Source: Treponema sp. (GTDB taxonomy: Bacteria; Spirochaetota; Spirochaetia; Treponematales; Breznakiellaceae). Taken from it: a stretch of 44,906 nucleotides of DNA. Positions 17,335 through 26,251 of the stretch are shown here, piece by piece (position 1 is the first letter of the stretch; the number at the start of each line of letters is the position of its first letter). A program made the position numbers and the translations under genes. Below the pieces are notes generated by a model. It saw only the letters and a program-made list of their open reading frames with translations, was not told where the DNA came from and searched no databases. Location of the stretch: NCBI GenBank assembly GCA_009782955.1, contig WRIB01000015.1, positions 1 through 44,906 on the forward strand, in the 5' to 3' direction.

Positions 17335-18504
17335 ATGGCCAAAAAAATAAATATCGCTATGCTGGGCACCGGTTTTATGGGAAAAGCCCATTCAAACGGG
17401 TGGCTAAAGGTTGCGAAATTTTTTGATGTACCCTATGAGCCGGTCTTTAAGGTAGTGTTTGGAAGAAACAAGGCTGTAACCGATGCTTTTGCCGCACGCT
17501 GGGGTTATGAAAGTTCAACCCAGGACTGGAAAGAAGTTATGGCCAGGGACGATGTTGATATCGTCTGCATAGTAACTACCACCAATATGCATAAAGAAAT
17601 GGTACTGGAAGCTGCAAAACACGGAAAGGCAATTTTCTGCGAAAAGCCAATAGGCCTTTCTTACCAGGAAGCCAGTGAAATGGCCGAAGCTGTAAAAAAA
17701 GCAGGTGTATTAAACTACCTGAATCACAATTACAGGCGGGTACCGGCTGTTGCCTATGCAAAAAAACTTATTGATGAAGGTAAATTGGGAACCATTTACC
17801 ACTGGCGGGGAGCATATCTCCAGGATTGGATTATGAGCCCTGACTTTCCGTTAACCTGGCATTTACAGAAAGAAACTGCCAATGCCGGACCGCTCTGGGA
17901 TTTAGGTTCTCATTCAGTAGATCTGGCACAATTCCTTGTCGGGGATATTTCGGCGGTAACTGCAATCAATAAAACGTTCATTACCGAGCGGCCTTTACCC
18001 GGATCAGGAGCTGCAGCATTCGCTGCAGGGAAGTCGGAAAGCAGCGGAAAAGGCAAAGTTACCGTAGATGACGCAAGTTTTATGGTAGCAGAATTTGCAA
18101 ACGGCGCATTGGGTTCCTTTGAAAATTCCCGTTTTTCCGGCGGCCGGAAGAATTACAACAACTTTGAGATCTACGGTTCCAAAGGAAGTATTACGTTTAA
18201 CAATGAACGAATGAACGAATTACAGTTCCTTAACCGGGAAGAAGATCCTGATATTCAGGGTTTTAAAGACATAATGATTACCGAATCGACACATCCCTAT
18301 GCAGGGGCATGGTGGGCGCCCGGTCATATAATTGGTTATGAGCATCCCTTTATACATGCAATGGCAGATTTCCTTAATGCCCTGAAGGACGGTAAACCCA
18401 TAAATCCCAATATGGAAGACGGGAAAAAGATCATGCAGGTATTGGATGCGGCTTTAAAGTCCAATGAAGAAGGAAGGAAAGTTGCTTTATCTGAAATAAA
18501 ATAA
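17335..18504 (+). CDS. Gfo/Idh/MocA-family dehydrogenase (levoglucosan dehydrogenase-like subgroup)
   Basis: NAD(P)-dependent sugar dehydrogenase of 389 residues. The Rossmann start is MLGTGFMGKAHSNGW, followed by the family motif EKPIGLSYQEA. The substrate domain contains YLNHNYRRVPA, HWRGAYLQDW, LWDLGSHSVDLAQF and WWAPGHIIGYEH. This long form with the HWRG...QDW and GHIIGYEH motifs resembles, from memory of the family, the subgroup that includes levoglucosan dehydrogenase, which makes a 3-keto product. It is cotranscribed with the barrel protein upstream. The structured element and a hairpin follow its stop. Confidence 0.86.
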   Translation: MAKKINIAMLGTGFMGKAHSNGWLKVAKFFDVPYEPVFKVVFGRNKAVTDAFAARWGYESSTQDWKEVMARDDVDIVCIVTTTNMHKEMVLEAAKHGKAIFCEKPIGLSYQEASEMAEAVKKAGVLNYLNHNYRRVPAVAYAKKLIDEGKLGTIYHWRGAYLQDWIMSPDFPLTWHLQKETANAGPLWDLGSHSVDLAQFLVGDISAVTAINKTFITERPLPGSGAAAFAAGKSESSGKGKVTVDDASFMVAEFANGALGSFENSRFSGGRKNYNNFEIYGSKGSITFNNERMNELQFLNREEDPDIQGFKDIMITESTHPYAGAWWAPGHIIGYEHPFIHAMADFLNALKDGKPINPNMEDGKKIMQVLDAALKSNEEGRKVALSEIK

Positions 18505-18519
18505 GGAAACTTTCCAAAA

Positions 18520-18577
18520 CTGAAGCTGTTCAGGAACTTACCTTGCCACTTTGTAAAGTGGTCAGGTGGAACAAGCT
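18520..18577 (+). other. Structured leader element, copy 2
   Basis: Stem 1 is CTGAA-GCTG-TTCAG (18520-18533). Stem 2 is ACCT, GCCACTTT, GT, AAAGTGGT, AGGT (18540-18567). The conserved GGAACAAGC follows. Compared with the copy at 14.2 kb, G-C and T-G pairs of stem 2 are replaced by A-T and C-G with pairing kept. It sits in the 200-base leader of the VOC gene. Confidence 0.5.
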
Positions 18578-18658
18578 CAGCTATTTGCAATACCTGTAAA
18601 CCGGGCCATTTAAACAACTGAAGTTTAAAAATGGCTCAATCTGTTGAAAGTATTTTAT

Positions 18659-18683
18659 CCGGGTTGGAATTTTTCCAACCCGG
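18659..18683. repeat. Perfect 11-bp hairpin before the VOC gene
   Basis: CCGGGTTGGAA-TTT-TTCCAACCCGG ends 22 bases before the VOC start. No T-run follows, so factor-independent termination is doubtful. It may be a leader stem, an attenuator or an mRNA 5' protector. The sequence between it and the structured element (18580-18655) shows no gene. Confidence 0.6.
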
Positions 18684-18705
18684 TAACTCTTAAAAGGAAA
18701 TAATG

Positions 18706-19098
18706 ATGGCTATAAAACGATTTGATCACACTGCAATAAATTCAAAGGATATTGCGAAAAGCAAGGCATTTTATTCGGAAATACTTGGTCTTGCCATTGG
18801 TGAAACGGTTGATATGGGAGATGTTATTCTTCACTATGTGCGGCTCCCCGATAATAGTGCGGTTGAATTATTTGAACACAAAGACAGAACAATTTACAAT
18901 GAACTTCAGAATAAAGAAGGGTTTGTAAAACACATTGCCTTTAATGTGGATAATATCGACGAACTCAATCAAAAGCTTATCCAAAATAATGTAAAATTTG
19001 AAATGGATTTATGTGTGCTGGAACCGTTAAAAGTTAAAGCGCTGCTCTGTATTGATCCGGACGGGGTTATTGTAGAATTGGCTCAGAAAATTACGTAA
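18706..19098 (+). CDS. VOC/glyoxalase-superfamily protein
   Basis: A 130-residue metal-dependent protein with two beta-alpha-beta-beta-beta modules. Likely metal ligands are His in RFDHTAINS, Glu in AVELFEH, His in VKHIAFNV and Glu at the C-terminal VIVELAQ, the usual glyoxalase I pattern. Family members isomerise hemithioacetals, epimerise acyl-CoAs or open rings. Tandem ATGs exist at 18703 and 18706; the second has better spacing from AGGA. It is the first gene after a long structured leader and precedes the fucose-isomerase-like gene. The substrate cannot be inferred. Confidence 0.85.
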   Translation: MAIKRFDHTAINSKDIAKSKAFYSEILGLAIGETVDMGDVILHYVRLPDNSAVELFEHKDRTIYNELQNKEGFVKHIAFNVDNIDELNQKLIQNNVKFEMDLCVLEPLKVKALLCIDPDGVIVELAQKIT

Positions 19099-19163
19099 TG
19101 CGGGGTATAAAGCCCCACTGCGAATAAAGCAGATTGATTTCCAGAAATAATCCGGAGGCAGAT

Positions 19164-20504
19164 ATGAAAACAGTTTTATTACCTTTATATTTTACCGAAG
19201 CAAACGAGAGGGAAACAAGGGAACGGCAAAAGCAGCTTAAAGCGTTAAAATCGTTGTATTCAGATACTGCAGAATTTTTGGACGAACAGCCTTTGGGAAC
19301 ACCCATATCCCCCAAAGCCGATGCAATTTTATTTCCCCAGATGATAGGTGCTATTTTTTCTCACCGTACCGATTTGGAAAAAATAAACATTCCCGTTATT
19401 GTGCTTACCTCCTCTTTCGGAACTGTAGAAATGTGGGACTGGGAAATTGTTAACTACCTTCGTTTGCAAATAGGAATGAATGTCTTTACACCGTACAATA
19501 TTGAACTGGCCAAAGTAATACTCAGAACCATGGCATCAAAGCGGTTAATGAACGGAAGAATCAACTTCCTAATGTTTCAGGACGATCCAGGCGAAGGTAT
19601 GCAAGCCAATATCTTTAAGCGATTCTATTGGTGGGAAGCCGAATGTACCAAAGCAATAGAAAATGCTTTTAATATCAGGATTGTATACCAGAGCTGGAAA
19701 GCGGTAAACGAACGGGCCGGACAAATTTCCGATACTGATGCTGCTTCTTTGTGGAAAGAATGGGCAGTGCCTCAGGAAGGAGTAAAAGAGGAAAATATCC
19801 TTAAAGCGGTAAAACTATACATGGCAATTAAGGAAGTAATTCAAAGCGTTGGAAATGTTTATGGAGTCGGCAGTAATTGTCTGAATGAATCCTTTCATTC
19901 ACTGACCACGCCATGTCTGGCCTGGAACTGGGTGTTTGAACATGATCACATAATATGGGCATGCGAAGGTGATACAGTTACATTAATCAGCAAATTCATT
20001 TTATACTCAGCGTTGCAAAAACCATTAATGATGACCAATATCTATCCATTCCTAGTAGGAATGGCAGCGTTAAAACATGAAAAAATAGATACGTTTCCGG
20101 ACATTGCAGATCCGGACAACCATGCACTGGGAGTTCACTGCGGTTATTTTGGATTGGCCCCGCAAAGTTTCTGTACCCACTGGACAATGCGCCCAAAAGC
20201 ATTGGAGATTGTAAATGAAAATGCCATCGTTATCGACTGCCGTATGAAGTGCGGCCCCATTACCATGGCAAAACTTAGATCCGACATGAAAGGGATAACC
20301 ATTATCGAAGCGGAGATAGAAGACTATGTTCAGTATCCCGGTTCTGATTGCAGAAACGGCGCACTAATTCGTTACCGTAACAGAAGCGGTCATAAGGTAA
20401 TGGAAGCTCTCTCATCGCATCATGCAATAATCATACAAGGGGATATAACCCACGAATTATTGCAAATGGCAAAGGTTTTCGGCTTTAGTACAGAAGTTAT
20501 TTAG
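19164..20504 (+). CDS. L-fucose isomerase-like protein (aldose-ketose isomerase family)
   Basis: About 446 residues. The C-terminal half has features of the FucI/AraA-like fold: GSNCLNESF, ACEGDTVTLISKFIL with the metal-binding Glu/Asp region, then a C-terminal domain with HCGYFGLAPQSF and RMKCGPITMAKL. The start at 19164 is chosen for the GGAGG seven bases upstream; an in-frame ATG at 19134 lacks one. It would convert an aldose to the ketose for the FGGY kinase directly downstream (11-base gap). Overall divergence is high, so substrate and even isomerase activity are inferred. Confidence 0.75.
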   Translation: MKTVLLPLYFTEANERETRERQKQLKALKSLYSDTAEFLDEQPLGTPISPKADAILFPQMIGAIFSHRTDLEKINIPVIVLTSSFGTVEMWDWEIVNYLRLQIGMNVFTPYNIELAKVILRTMASKRLMNGRINFLMFQDDPGEGMQANIFKRFYWWEAECTKAIENAFNIRIVYQSWKAVNERAGQISDTDAASLWKEWAVPQEGVKEENILKAVKLYMAIKEVIQSVGNVYGVGSNCLNESFHSLTTPCLAWNWVFEHDHIIWACEGDTVTLISKFILYSALQKPLMMTNIYPFLVGMAALKHEKIDTFPDIADPDNHALGVHCGYFGLAPQSFCTHWTMRPKALEIVNENAIVIDCRMKCGPITMAKLRSDMKGITIIEAEIEDYVQYPGSDCRNGALIRYRNRSGHKVMEALSSHHAIIIQGDITHELLQMAKVFGFSTEVI

Positions 20505-20515
20505 GCAGGGAAAAA

Positions 20516-22012
20516 ATGGCTTTATACCTTATTGGAATTGATATTGGAACTCAGGGAACCAAAGGGCAAATTTTTGACGCAGATTTAAATGCTTTGGCTA
20601 CCGCATTCGAAGAATCAAAACTTATCCAGCCGGAACCGGGAACAACCTGGCAGGAAGCAGATGATATTTACGGTTCAGTAATCCGTGTAATTAAATCATT
20701 AACGGAAAAATCGGGATGCAAAGGTACGGAAGTTGCTGCAATCAGCATTGATTCACAAATGGCAGGAATCATGGGAATAGACAAAGACGGGGAAGCATCA
20801 ACCTATTACGATTCCTGGCTTGATACACGCTGCAAAGAGTATGTAAAACTGGTAAAAGAACGGGCAGAAGAACGTTATATAACCCTTACCGGATCGCCTG
20901 TAAGTTTTACCCATGGACCAAAAATACTGTGGTGGAAAAAAGAACATCCGGATGCTTACAATAAAACTACTGCTTTTGTATTGCCCCATACTTATGTTGT
21001 CGGAAAGATCTGCGGATTAAAAGGAAGTGAATCCTATTTTGACTGGACGCATTTACAGTACTCCGGTTTTGCAGACAACCAAAACAAAGTCTGGAGCGAT
21101 GAACTTACGGAAACCTTCGATCTGGCAAAAGAAAAACTGCCGCGTATTGTATCGCCTTTTGAGATTGTAGGAAAAACCACTTCCGAATTTGCCGCTCAGA
21201 CAGGACTATCCGCCGGTATTGCGGTAGCCGCCGGCGCCGGAGATACGGCCGCATCTGTCCTTGGAGCCGGACTTTTTCAGGATGCTCAGATTCTGGACTG
21301 TGCCGGAACCGCGTCGGTACTGTGCTGTACAGTAGATTCCTATTCACCGGACATAAAACATAAAACCATGATTATGATGCGTTCCCCGGAAGACGGACAC
21401 TTCTTCCCGCTTACCTATATCAACGGGGGCGGACTTACACTGCGCTGGTTTAGGGATAACTTTACCGGAAAACCGCCGCTTTCCTACAAGACCCTGGAAG
21501 CTGAATGTGAAACCCTTCCGCCGGGGAGCGAAGGCCTGATTTTTATTCCCCATTTTACCGGACGGGTGTTTCCGTCTAATCCGAAATTAAAGGGAAGTTT
21601 TACGGGACTTGATCTAAGACACGGAACTGCGCATATGTTCCGATCGATTATGGAAGGGATCTCTTACGAGTATGCATATTATCTTTCGATATTGCGGGAT
21701 TTATACCCCAAAAGCAATTTCAGGAGCATGACTGCAATCGGAGGCGGAGCGTCATCAGAACTCTTCCTGCAGATAAAAGCCGATGTCCTTGATCTTGAAG
21801 TAATAAGGACTGAAGTGGGTGATACTGCATTGGTAGGAAGTGCGGCCATTGCCGGTTACGGAGCCGGCATACTGTCCGATTACCGGGCGGCAATAAACAA
21901 AACAATCCGCAATAAACCGCCTATCGTATGCAATCAAATTCATCACGAAAAATATAAACCAGCAGCAAAAAAATATCTGGAGACTATAAAAACAGTAAGC
22001 GATTTATACTAA
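20516..22012 (+). CDS. FGGY-family carbohydrate kinase (xylulokinase-like)
   Basis: A 498-residue kinase with phosphate-1 loop IGIDIGTQGTKGQIFD, the segment AAGAGDTAASVLGAG, the cap motif FTGLDLRHG, and adenosine motif AIGGGASSELFLQIKADVL. It is the third FGGY kinase in the window and sits between an isomerase-like gene and a MocA dehydrogenase. Likely substrates are ketoses or polyols such as xylulose, ribulose or glycerol relatives. The 17-base gap to the next gene indicates cotranscription. Confidence 0.88.
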   Translation: MALYLIGIDIGTQGTKGQIFDADLNALATAFEESKLIQPEPGTTWQEADDIYGSVIRVIKSLTEKSGCKGTEVAAISIDSQMAGIMGIDKDGEASTYYDSWLDTRCKEYVKLVKERAEERYITLTGSPVSFTHGPKILWWKKEHPDAYNKTTAFVLPHTYVVGKICGLKGSESYFDWTHLQYSGFADNQNKVWSDELTETFDLAKEKLPRIVSPFEIVGKTTSEFAAQTGLSAGIAVAAGAGDTAASVLGAGLFQDAQILDCAGTASVLCCTVDSYSPDIKHKTMIMMRSPEDGHFFPLTYINGGGLTLRWFRDNFTGKPPLSYKTLEAECETLPPGSEGLIFIPHFTGRVFPSNPKLKGSFTGLDLRHGTAHMFRSIMEGISYEYAYYLSILRDLYPKSNFRSMTAIGGGASSELFLQIKADVLDLEVIRTEVGDTALVGSAAIAGYGAGILSDYRAAINKTIRNKPPIVCNQIHHEKYKPAAKKYLETIKTVSDLY

Positions 22013-22029
22013 AAACGGAGAAAAATTAT

Positions 22030-23061
22030 ATGCAGGAAACAATAGGACTGGGCCTTATCGGAGCAGGCCGGGCGGGAATGATCCATGCGCGAAATTTTGC
22101 ATCACGGGTACCTTATGCCAAAATGATTGCTGTCAGTGATGTAATAGAAGAAAGTGCAAGACAATCAGCTGCAGAACTGGGACTCAGTACATGGTGCACC
22201 GATTGGCATAATATTATAGAAAACAACGCTATAGATGCTGTAATTGTTGTAACGCCGACAAAGTTTCATCACGAAATTGTAATTGAGTCGGCAAAGGCAA
22301 AAAAGCATGTTTTCTGCGAAAAGCCTATGGCTATGAACAAGGAAGAATGCCGGCAAATGATCGAAGCAGCTGAAGCAAACGGAATAAAACTGCAAATTGG
22401 ATTTATGCGCCGTTTTGATTCCAACTACAGACGTGCCAAAGAATTAATCGACTCAGGGGCTATTGGGCAGGTAGTAACAGTAAAATCCATGACCCGCGGA
22501 CCCAGTACTCCCCAAGAGTGGATGTACGATATTGATAAAAGCAATGGCCCTTTGGCGGAGGTAAACAGTCACGACATTGACACATTGCGCTGGTTTACAG
22601 GAAGCGATGCTGAAAGCCTCCATGCCATTGCCGGAAATTTCCGCTGCGAGAATGCAAGAAAACAATACCCGGATTTCTATGACACGGTTCTTATGAATGT
22701 GCGGATGAAAAACGGAATGTTGGGAAACATAGACGGAGCCCAGGGAGTCCAGTATGGTTATGATGCCAGAACCGATATTGTAGGAACCGAAGGCCATATC
22801 GAAATAGGAGGATTAGCGGGAAGCAGCACACTATTATATACAAAAGACAAACAGTTCCGCGGAGACACTGTTAAGAGTTGGACCAATTTATTCTACGAAG
22901 CCTATGTAAATGAAGATATCAGTTTTATTCAGTCTATCAGAGAAAACACACAACCTGAAGTAAGCGGAACAGACGGCATGGCTGCAGTTGACATTGTACG
23001 GGCGGGAAACGAATCGATCAAGTCGGGTCAAATAATCTTTTTTAAAGAGGAAAATACATGA
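22030..23061 (+). CDS. Gfo/Idh/MocA-family dehydrogenase (inositol 2-dehydrogenase-like)
   Basis: NAD(P)-dependent oxidoreductase of 343 residues. It starts with GLIGAGRAGMIHARNF, has EKPMAMNKEECRQM, the catalytic-region lysine in that motif, and EVNSHDIDTLRWF, where histidine acts in the active site of inositol dehydrogenases. The length fits the IolG-type subgroup. Its stop overlaps the next start by four bases (ATGA), so it is translationally coupled to the zinc dehydrogenase. It probably oxidises a cyclitol or sugar; which one is not visible. Confidence 0.88.
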   Translation: MQETIGLGLIGAGRAGMIHARNFASRVPYAKMIAVSDVIEESARQSAAELGLSTWCTDWHNIIENNAIDAVIVVTPTKFHHEIVIESAKAKKHVFCEKPMAMNKEECRQMIEAAEANGIKLQIGFMRRFDSNYRRAKELIDSGAIGQVVTVKSMTRGPSTPQEWMYDIDKSNGPLAEVNSHDIDTLRWFTGSDAESLHAIAGNFRCENARKQYPDFYDTVLMNVRMKNGMLGNIDGAQGVQYGYDARTDIVGTEGHIEIGGLAGSSTLLYTKDKQFRGDTVKSWTNLFYEAYVNEDISFIQSIRENTQPEVSGTDGMAAVDIVRAGNESIKSGQIIFFKEENT

Positions 23062-24104
23062 AAGCGGCAAAATTATTCGGGCCTCAGGATATACGGGTAG
23101 TTGAATGTGCAATTCCGGAAATTAACGATGATCAGATACTCCTTAAAACAAAAGCAGCTGCAATCTGCGGTTCTGATTTGCGTATGATCGGAAACGGTTA
23201 TAAGGGAGTAGATAACGATCATCCTCTGGTTTTAGGCCATGAAATTTCCGGAATTATTGAACAAGCCGGCAAGAATGTTAAAGGTTATAAAAGGGGAATG
23301 CGAATCGCTCTGGCGCCGAATATTGGCTGCGGTATTTGTGACTGGTGTACTTCCGGAGATACCCATCTATGCCCTGACTACACAGCCTTCGGCATTAATA
23401 TGGACGGAGGTTTTGCAGAATATGTCAGAATACCCCGAAACGCCGTAATTCAGGGGAACATTATGATCCTTGATGATTCAATGTCATTGGATGCAGCAGC
23501 CCTGATTGAACCGGCATCCTGTGTATTAAACGGACAACAGCTAACCGGTTTACGCCTGAACGATAAAGTGCTTATTATCGGCGCCGGACCCATTGGGATA
23601 ATGCACGGCCTCCTGGCAAAGTCATTCGGGGTTGCAAAGGTTTATATGCGGGATCTGTCCCGCGAAAGAATGAAGCAAAGCGTAGATATTGTTCCCGGTT
23701 CGGAAGCAATTGAAGATGACGATCTTGAAGCTGCAGCAATGCGCTTAACGAACAACAAGGGTTTTGATGTTGTCATTACTGCATGTCCGGCGCCCGCTGC
23801 CCAGGTAGACGCTCTTAAAATAACCGGCATGAACGGCCGTATCCTCTATTTTGGAGGCCTTCCGGCAGGAAAAGACATGATCACAATACCTTCTAACTTA
23901 ATTCATTACAAACAACTATCCATTTACGGTTCCACCAGGGGAAATGTAAACCAGTACCGGGCCATAGCAAAAATGGCCGCCGCAGGAACTCTGGATTTGT
24001 CAAAGCTTATATCCCGGCGCTGTCAGATTACGGAATTTTCCGAAGCGATTGAATATGCGAAGAAAGCTGAAGGATTAAAAACTGTAATTACTTTTCAGGA
24101 TTAA
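23058..24104 (+). CDS. Zinc-dependent medium-chain alcohol/polyol dehydrogenase
   Basis: A 348-residue MDR-superfamily enzyme related to sorbitol/threonine dehydrogenases. Catalytic zinc ligands are in AICGSDL and VLGHEISG; a structural-zinc cysteine set is in GCGICDWCTSGDTHLC. The Rossmann motif is IIGAGPIGIMHG. It overlaps the upstream MocA stop by four bases. Its final 17 bases overlap the 3' end of the convergent transporter gene, so the two messages are complementary at their tails. It probably oxidises a polyol or secondary alcohol in the same pathway. Confidence 0.92.
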   Translation: MKAAKLFGPQDIRVVECAIPEINDDQILLKTKAAAICGSDLRMIGNGYKGVDNDHPLVLGHEISGIIEQAGKNVKGYKRGMRIALAPNIGCGICDWCTSGDTHLCPDYTAFGINMDGGFAEYVRIPRNAVIQGNIMILDDSMSLDAAALIEPASCVLNGQQLTGLRLNDKVLIIGAGPIGIMHGLLAKSFGVAKVYMRDLSRERMKQSVDIVPGSEAIEDDDLEAAAMRLTNNKGFDVVITACPAPAAQVDALKITGMNGRILYFGGLPAGKDMITIPSNLIHYKQLSIYGSTRGNVNQYRAIAKMAAAGTLDLSKLISRRCQITEFSEAIEYAKKAEGLKTVITFQD

Positions 24105-25041
24105 TAACCCGGCTATTACGCATTGGCAAAACAGTCAGGTATACTCCTGCAATTACCAATACTGCTCCTGCAAATTGCAGTACTGTAAGCCTGTCGCCAA
24201 GTATAAAAAAACCGGCAATTACCGTTACTACGGGGATCAGATTAATGAATACCGCTGTAACCGACATTCCCAATATTTCCAGAGCATGAGCATAAAGCCA
24301 GTATCCCATTGCCGAACAGCACAATCCAAGAAAGAGCACATGACAGAATACAAACAATGACGGTTTTGTCCACTCTGCACGTTCCAGAAAGGCGAATGGA
24401 AGAAAGCCGATAAATCCAAAAAGATTTTGCCAGAATACAACATAGATACGCGATCGCTTTCGTTCGAAAAGCGGGCGGGTAAGCAAGCCGTAAACAACCC
24501 AGCAAAGAGCGGCTCCTCCCATATAAAGATAACCTTTAATACTCCCTGAAAGAGAAAGGGAAATGCCGGCAACAAGTACAACCCCGGCCATGGAAACAAC
24601 AGCTCCCAGCCAATGCCGCCAGCCAAGCTGCGTGTGGCTGCCTGATGATATCCTGGAAAACAGCCAATCGGCTATTACAGTTAGTACCGGAATTGCTGCA
24701 ACAATAATGGAAGCCTCGGATGCAGAAACCAAAGCCACGCCGTTGTTCTCTCCGAAAAAATAAAAGGTTATTCCCATAAGACCGGAACAGATAAGCAAAG
24801 GCAGATCTTTCTTAATATTGGTCAGGAGATTTTTCTCGTTTGTCCTTTTTATCGAAACGCGGTACATGGTAAAAAGCAGTACAAGGGCCATTGCAAAGCG
24901 AACAGCGCCCAAAGTCATTGGAGGAAAAACCGAAACTGCAACTTTAATTGAAATAAAGGAAAAGCCCCAAATTAATACACAAATGATGATGGCAAGGACT
25001 GCCGGTTTGCGCCGTCCTTCTGCAGAATGTAGTCCGATCAT
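24088..25041 (-). CDS. DMT-superfamily (EamA) transporter
   Basis: An integral membrane protein of about 317 residues with ten predicted hydrophobic helices in two EamA repeats. Each repeat ends in a helix such as GAVVSMAGVVLVAGISL or AGAVLVIAGVYLTVLP. Members export amino acids, metabolites or nucleotide sugars. An ATG at 25041 is used; a TTG at 25056 is possible, and neither has a clear ribosome site. It diverges from the LUD gene and shares an intergenic inverted repeat with it. Its tail overlaps the convergent dehydrogenase by 17 bases. Confidence 0.87.
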   Translation of the reverse strand: MIGLHSAEGRRKPAVLAIIICVLIWGFSFISIKVAVSVFPPMTLGAVRFAMALVLLFTMYRVSIKRTNEKNLLTNIKKDLPLLICSGLMGITFYFFGENNGVALVSASEASIIVAAIPVLTVIADWLFSRISSGSHTQLGWRHWLGAVVSMAGVVLVAGISLSLSGSIKGYLYMGGAALCWVVYGLLTRPLFERKRSRIYVVFWQNLFGFIGFLPFAFLERAEWTKPSLFVFCHVLFLGLCCSAMGYWLYAHALEILGMSVTAVFINLIPVVTVIAGFFILGDRLTVLQFAGAVLVIAGVYLTVLPMRNSRVINPEK

Positions 25042-25083
25042 TAGTAATAGTACCAAAAAAGTATTTTCTGGTATAGTTTAGAT

Positions 25084-25112
25084 TAAACCAAAACTCTGTT
25101 AGTTTTGGTTTA
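25084..25112. promoter_or_regulatory. Perfect 12-bp inverted repeat in the divergent transporter/LUD intergenic region
   Basis: TAAACCAAAACT (25084-25095), a five-base spacer CTGTT, and AGTTTTGGTTTA (25101-25112). It lies between divergent start codons and ends 16 bases before the LUD start codon, close to its AAGGAG site. An operator controlling both genes is most likely; an mRNA hairpin in the LUD leader is also possible. Confidence 0.65.
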
Positions 25113-25128
25113 GTATAAGGAGATATGC

Positions 25129-25782
25129 ATGGACAATACAACAAAATCATTCTATGAACTGCGCAATTCAAAACTGGGCACGGAACTGGTCAAAGCATTG
25201 AAAGACCGGCATTTTGAAGCAGCATATTTTGACGACATTTCTCAGGCCGTGGAAAAAGTTTTTAGTCTTATCCCAAAGGAACATGTTATTTCCTGGGGCG
25301 GATCGATGACGGCCAAAGTCATGAACCTCTATGACGAAGCGGAAAAACGCGGTTACAAGGTGATCAACAGGGATGCAGCAAAAACGCCGGAAGAAAAAAC
25401 TGACTTAATGCGGCAGGGTCTTCTCTGTGATACATATCTGATGGGGACAAATGCATTAAGCCAAGACGGCCAACTGGTTAACATCGACGCTTATGGGAAT
25501 CGCGTAGCGGCTCTTTGTTACGGCCCCAAGCAGGTTATTATTGTTACAAGCATCGCCAAGGCTGCCAAAACACTGGATGATGCCATACAGCGGGCACGAA
25601 ACATTGCCGCTCCCCTGAACACACAGCGTTTTCCTGATAATAAAACTCCATGCATTGTTTTCGGTTTCTGCAAAGATTGTAAAACTTACGATTCAATTTG
25701 TGCGCAAATTGTGATCACCAGACTTTGCAGACCTGCCGGCCGGATTAAAGTGATCATCATAGGACAGGATTTGGGATTTTAA
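25129..25782 (+). CDS. LUD-domain protein (YkgG/DUF162-like)
   Basis: A 217-residue protein of the LUD (lactate utilisation) superfamily, whose better-known members are LutB/LutC of lactate oxidation. Typical segments are HVISWGGSMTAKV, DTYLMGTNALSQDG, VNIDAYGNRVAAL and YGPKQVIIVTSIAKA, giving the ribose-5-phosphate-isomerase-like fold. No LutA or LutB neighbour and no ferredoxin domain are present, so lactate oxidation is not implied. AAGGAG precedes ATG. It is followed directly by two small-metabolism genes. Confidence 0.86.
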   Translation: MDNTTKSFYELRNSKLGTELVKALKDRHFEAAYFDDISQAVEKVFSLIPKEHVISWGGSMTAKVMNLYDEAEKRGYKVINRDAAKTPEEKTDLMRQGLLCDTYLMGTNALSQDGQLVNIDAYGNRVAALCYGPKQVIIVTSIAKAAKTLDDAIQRARNIAAPLNTQRFPDNKTPCIVFGFCKDCKTYDSICAQIVITRLCRPAGRIKVIIIGQDLGF

Positions 25783-25783
25783 C

Positions 25784-26251
25784 ATGAATATGCGAAGAAA
25801 AGACAGGGAAACAACCCGCGAAGAAGCGCTGTTGATTTTAGATCGAGCGTCCTGGGGCGTACTGTCCGTCGCGGACCATAAGGCTGCCCCCTACTGCGTC
25901 CCGCTTTCTTTTATTCGGGAAACAGACTGGCTTTACTTTCACTGTGCCATGGAAGGACACAAGCTCGAAATCCTCCGCGCCAGGCCAAAAGTCTGTATTA
26001 CCTTTGTTGGAAATGTCGAATTCCCCGAAAATTGTTTTACCGCAGTTTATGAGTCTGCCATTGTGTTTGGTACTGCCGAAGAAGTAACAAATGACAAAGA
26101 AAAACTTCACGGACTGCGAATACTCAGCGAACGTTTTATACCCGGTAATATGCATGCATTCGAAAATGAAGCAGCACAAATGCTTTCCCGGACAGCTGTT
26201 TGGAAAATTCACATAGATGAAATTACCGGAAAGCGAAGGAAATACCCTTGA
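25784..26251 (+). CDS. Pyridoxamine 5'-phosphate oxidase-like flavin-binding protein (NimA-like)
   Basis: A 155-residue split-barrel protein. The start RREDRET-like segment followed by ILDRASWGVLSVADHKAAPY and VPLSFIRETDWLYFHCA, then GHKLEILRARPKVCITF, follows the plan of NimA-type 5-nitroimidazole-resistance and related FMN or haem-binding proteins. It is one base from the LUD stop, and its own stop overlaps the next start. Its function in this operon is unclear; detoxification or flavin redox chemistry is typical of the family. Confidence 0.87.
   Translation: MNMRRKDRETTREEALLILDRASWGVLSVADHKAAPYCVPLSFIRETDWLYFHCAMEGHKLEILRARPKVCITFVGNVEFPENCFTAVYESAIVFGTAEEVTNDKEKLHGLRILSERFIPGNMHAFENEAAQMLSRTAVWKIHIDEITGKRRKYP

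Noticed and set aside
25129-25782. Lactate oxidation (LutABC) locus
   Set aside because: Only a lone LUD-domain protein is present; there are no Fe-S LutA/LutB partners.
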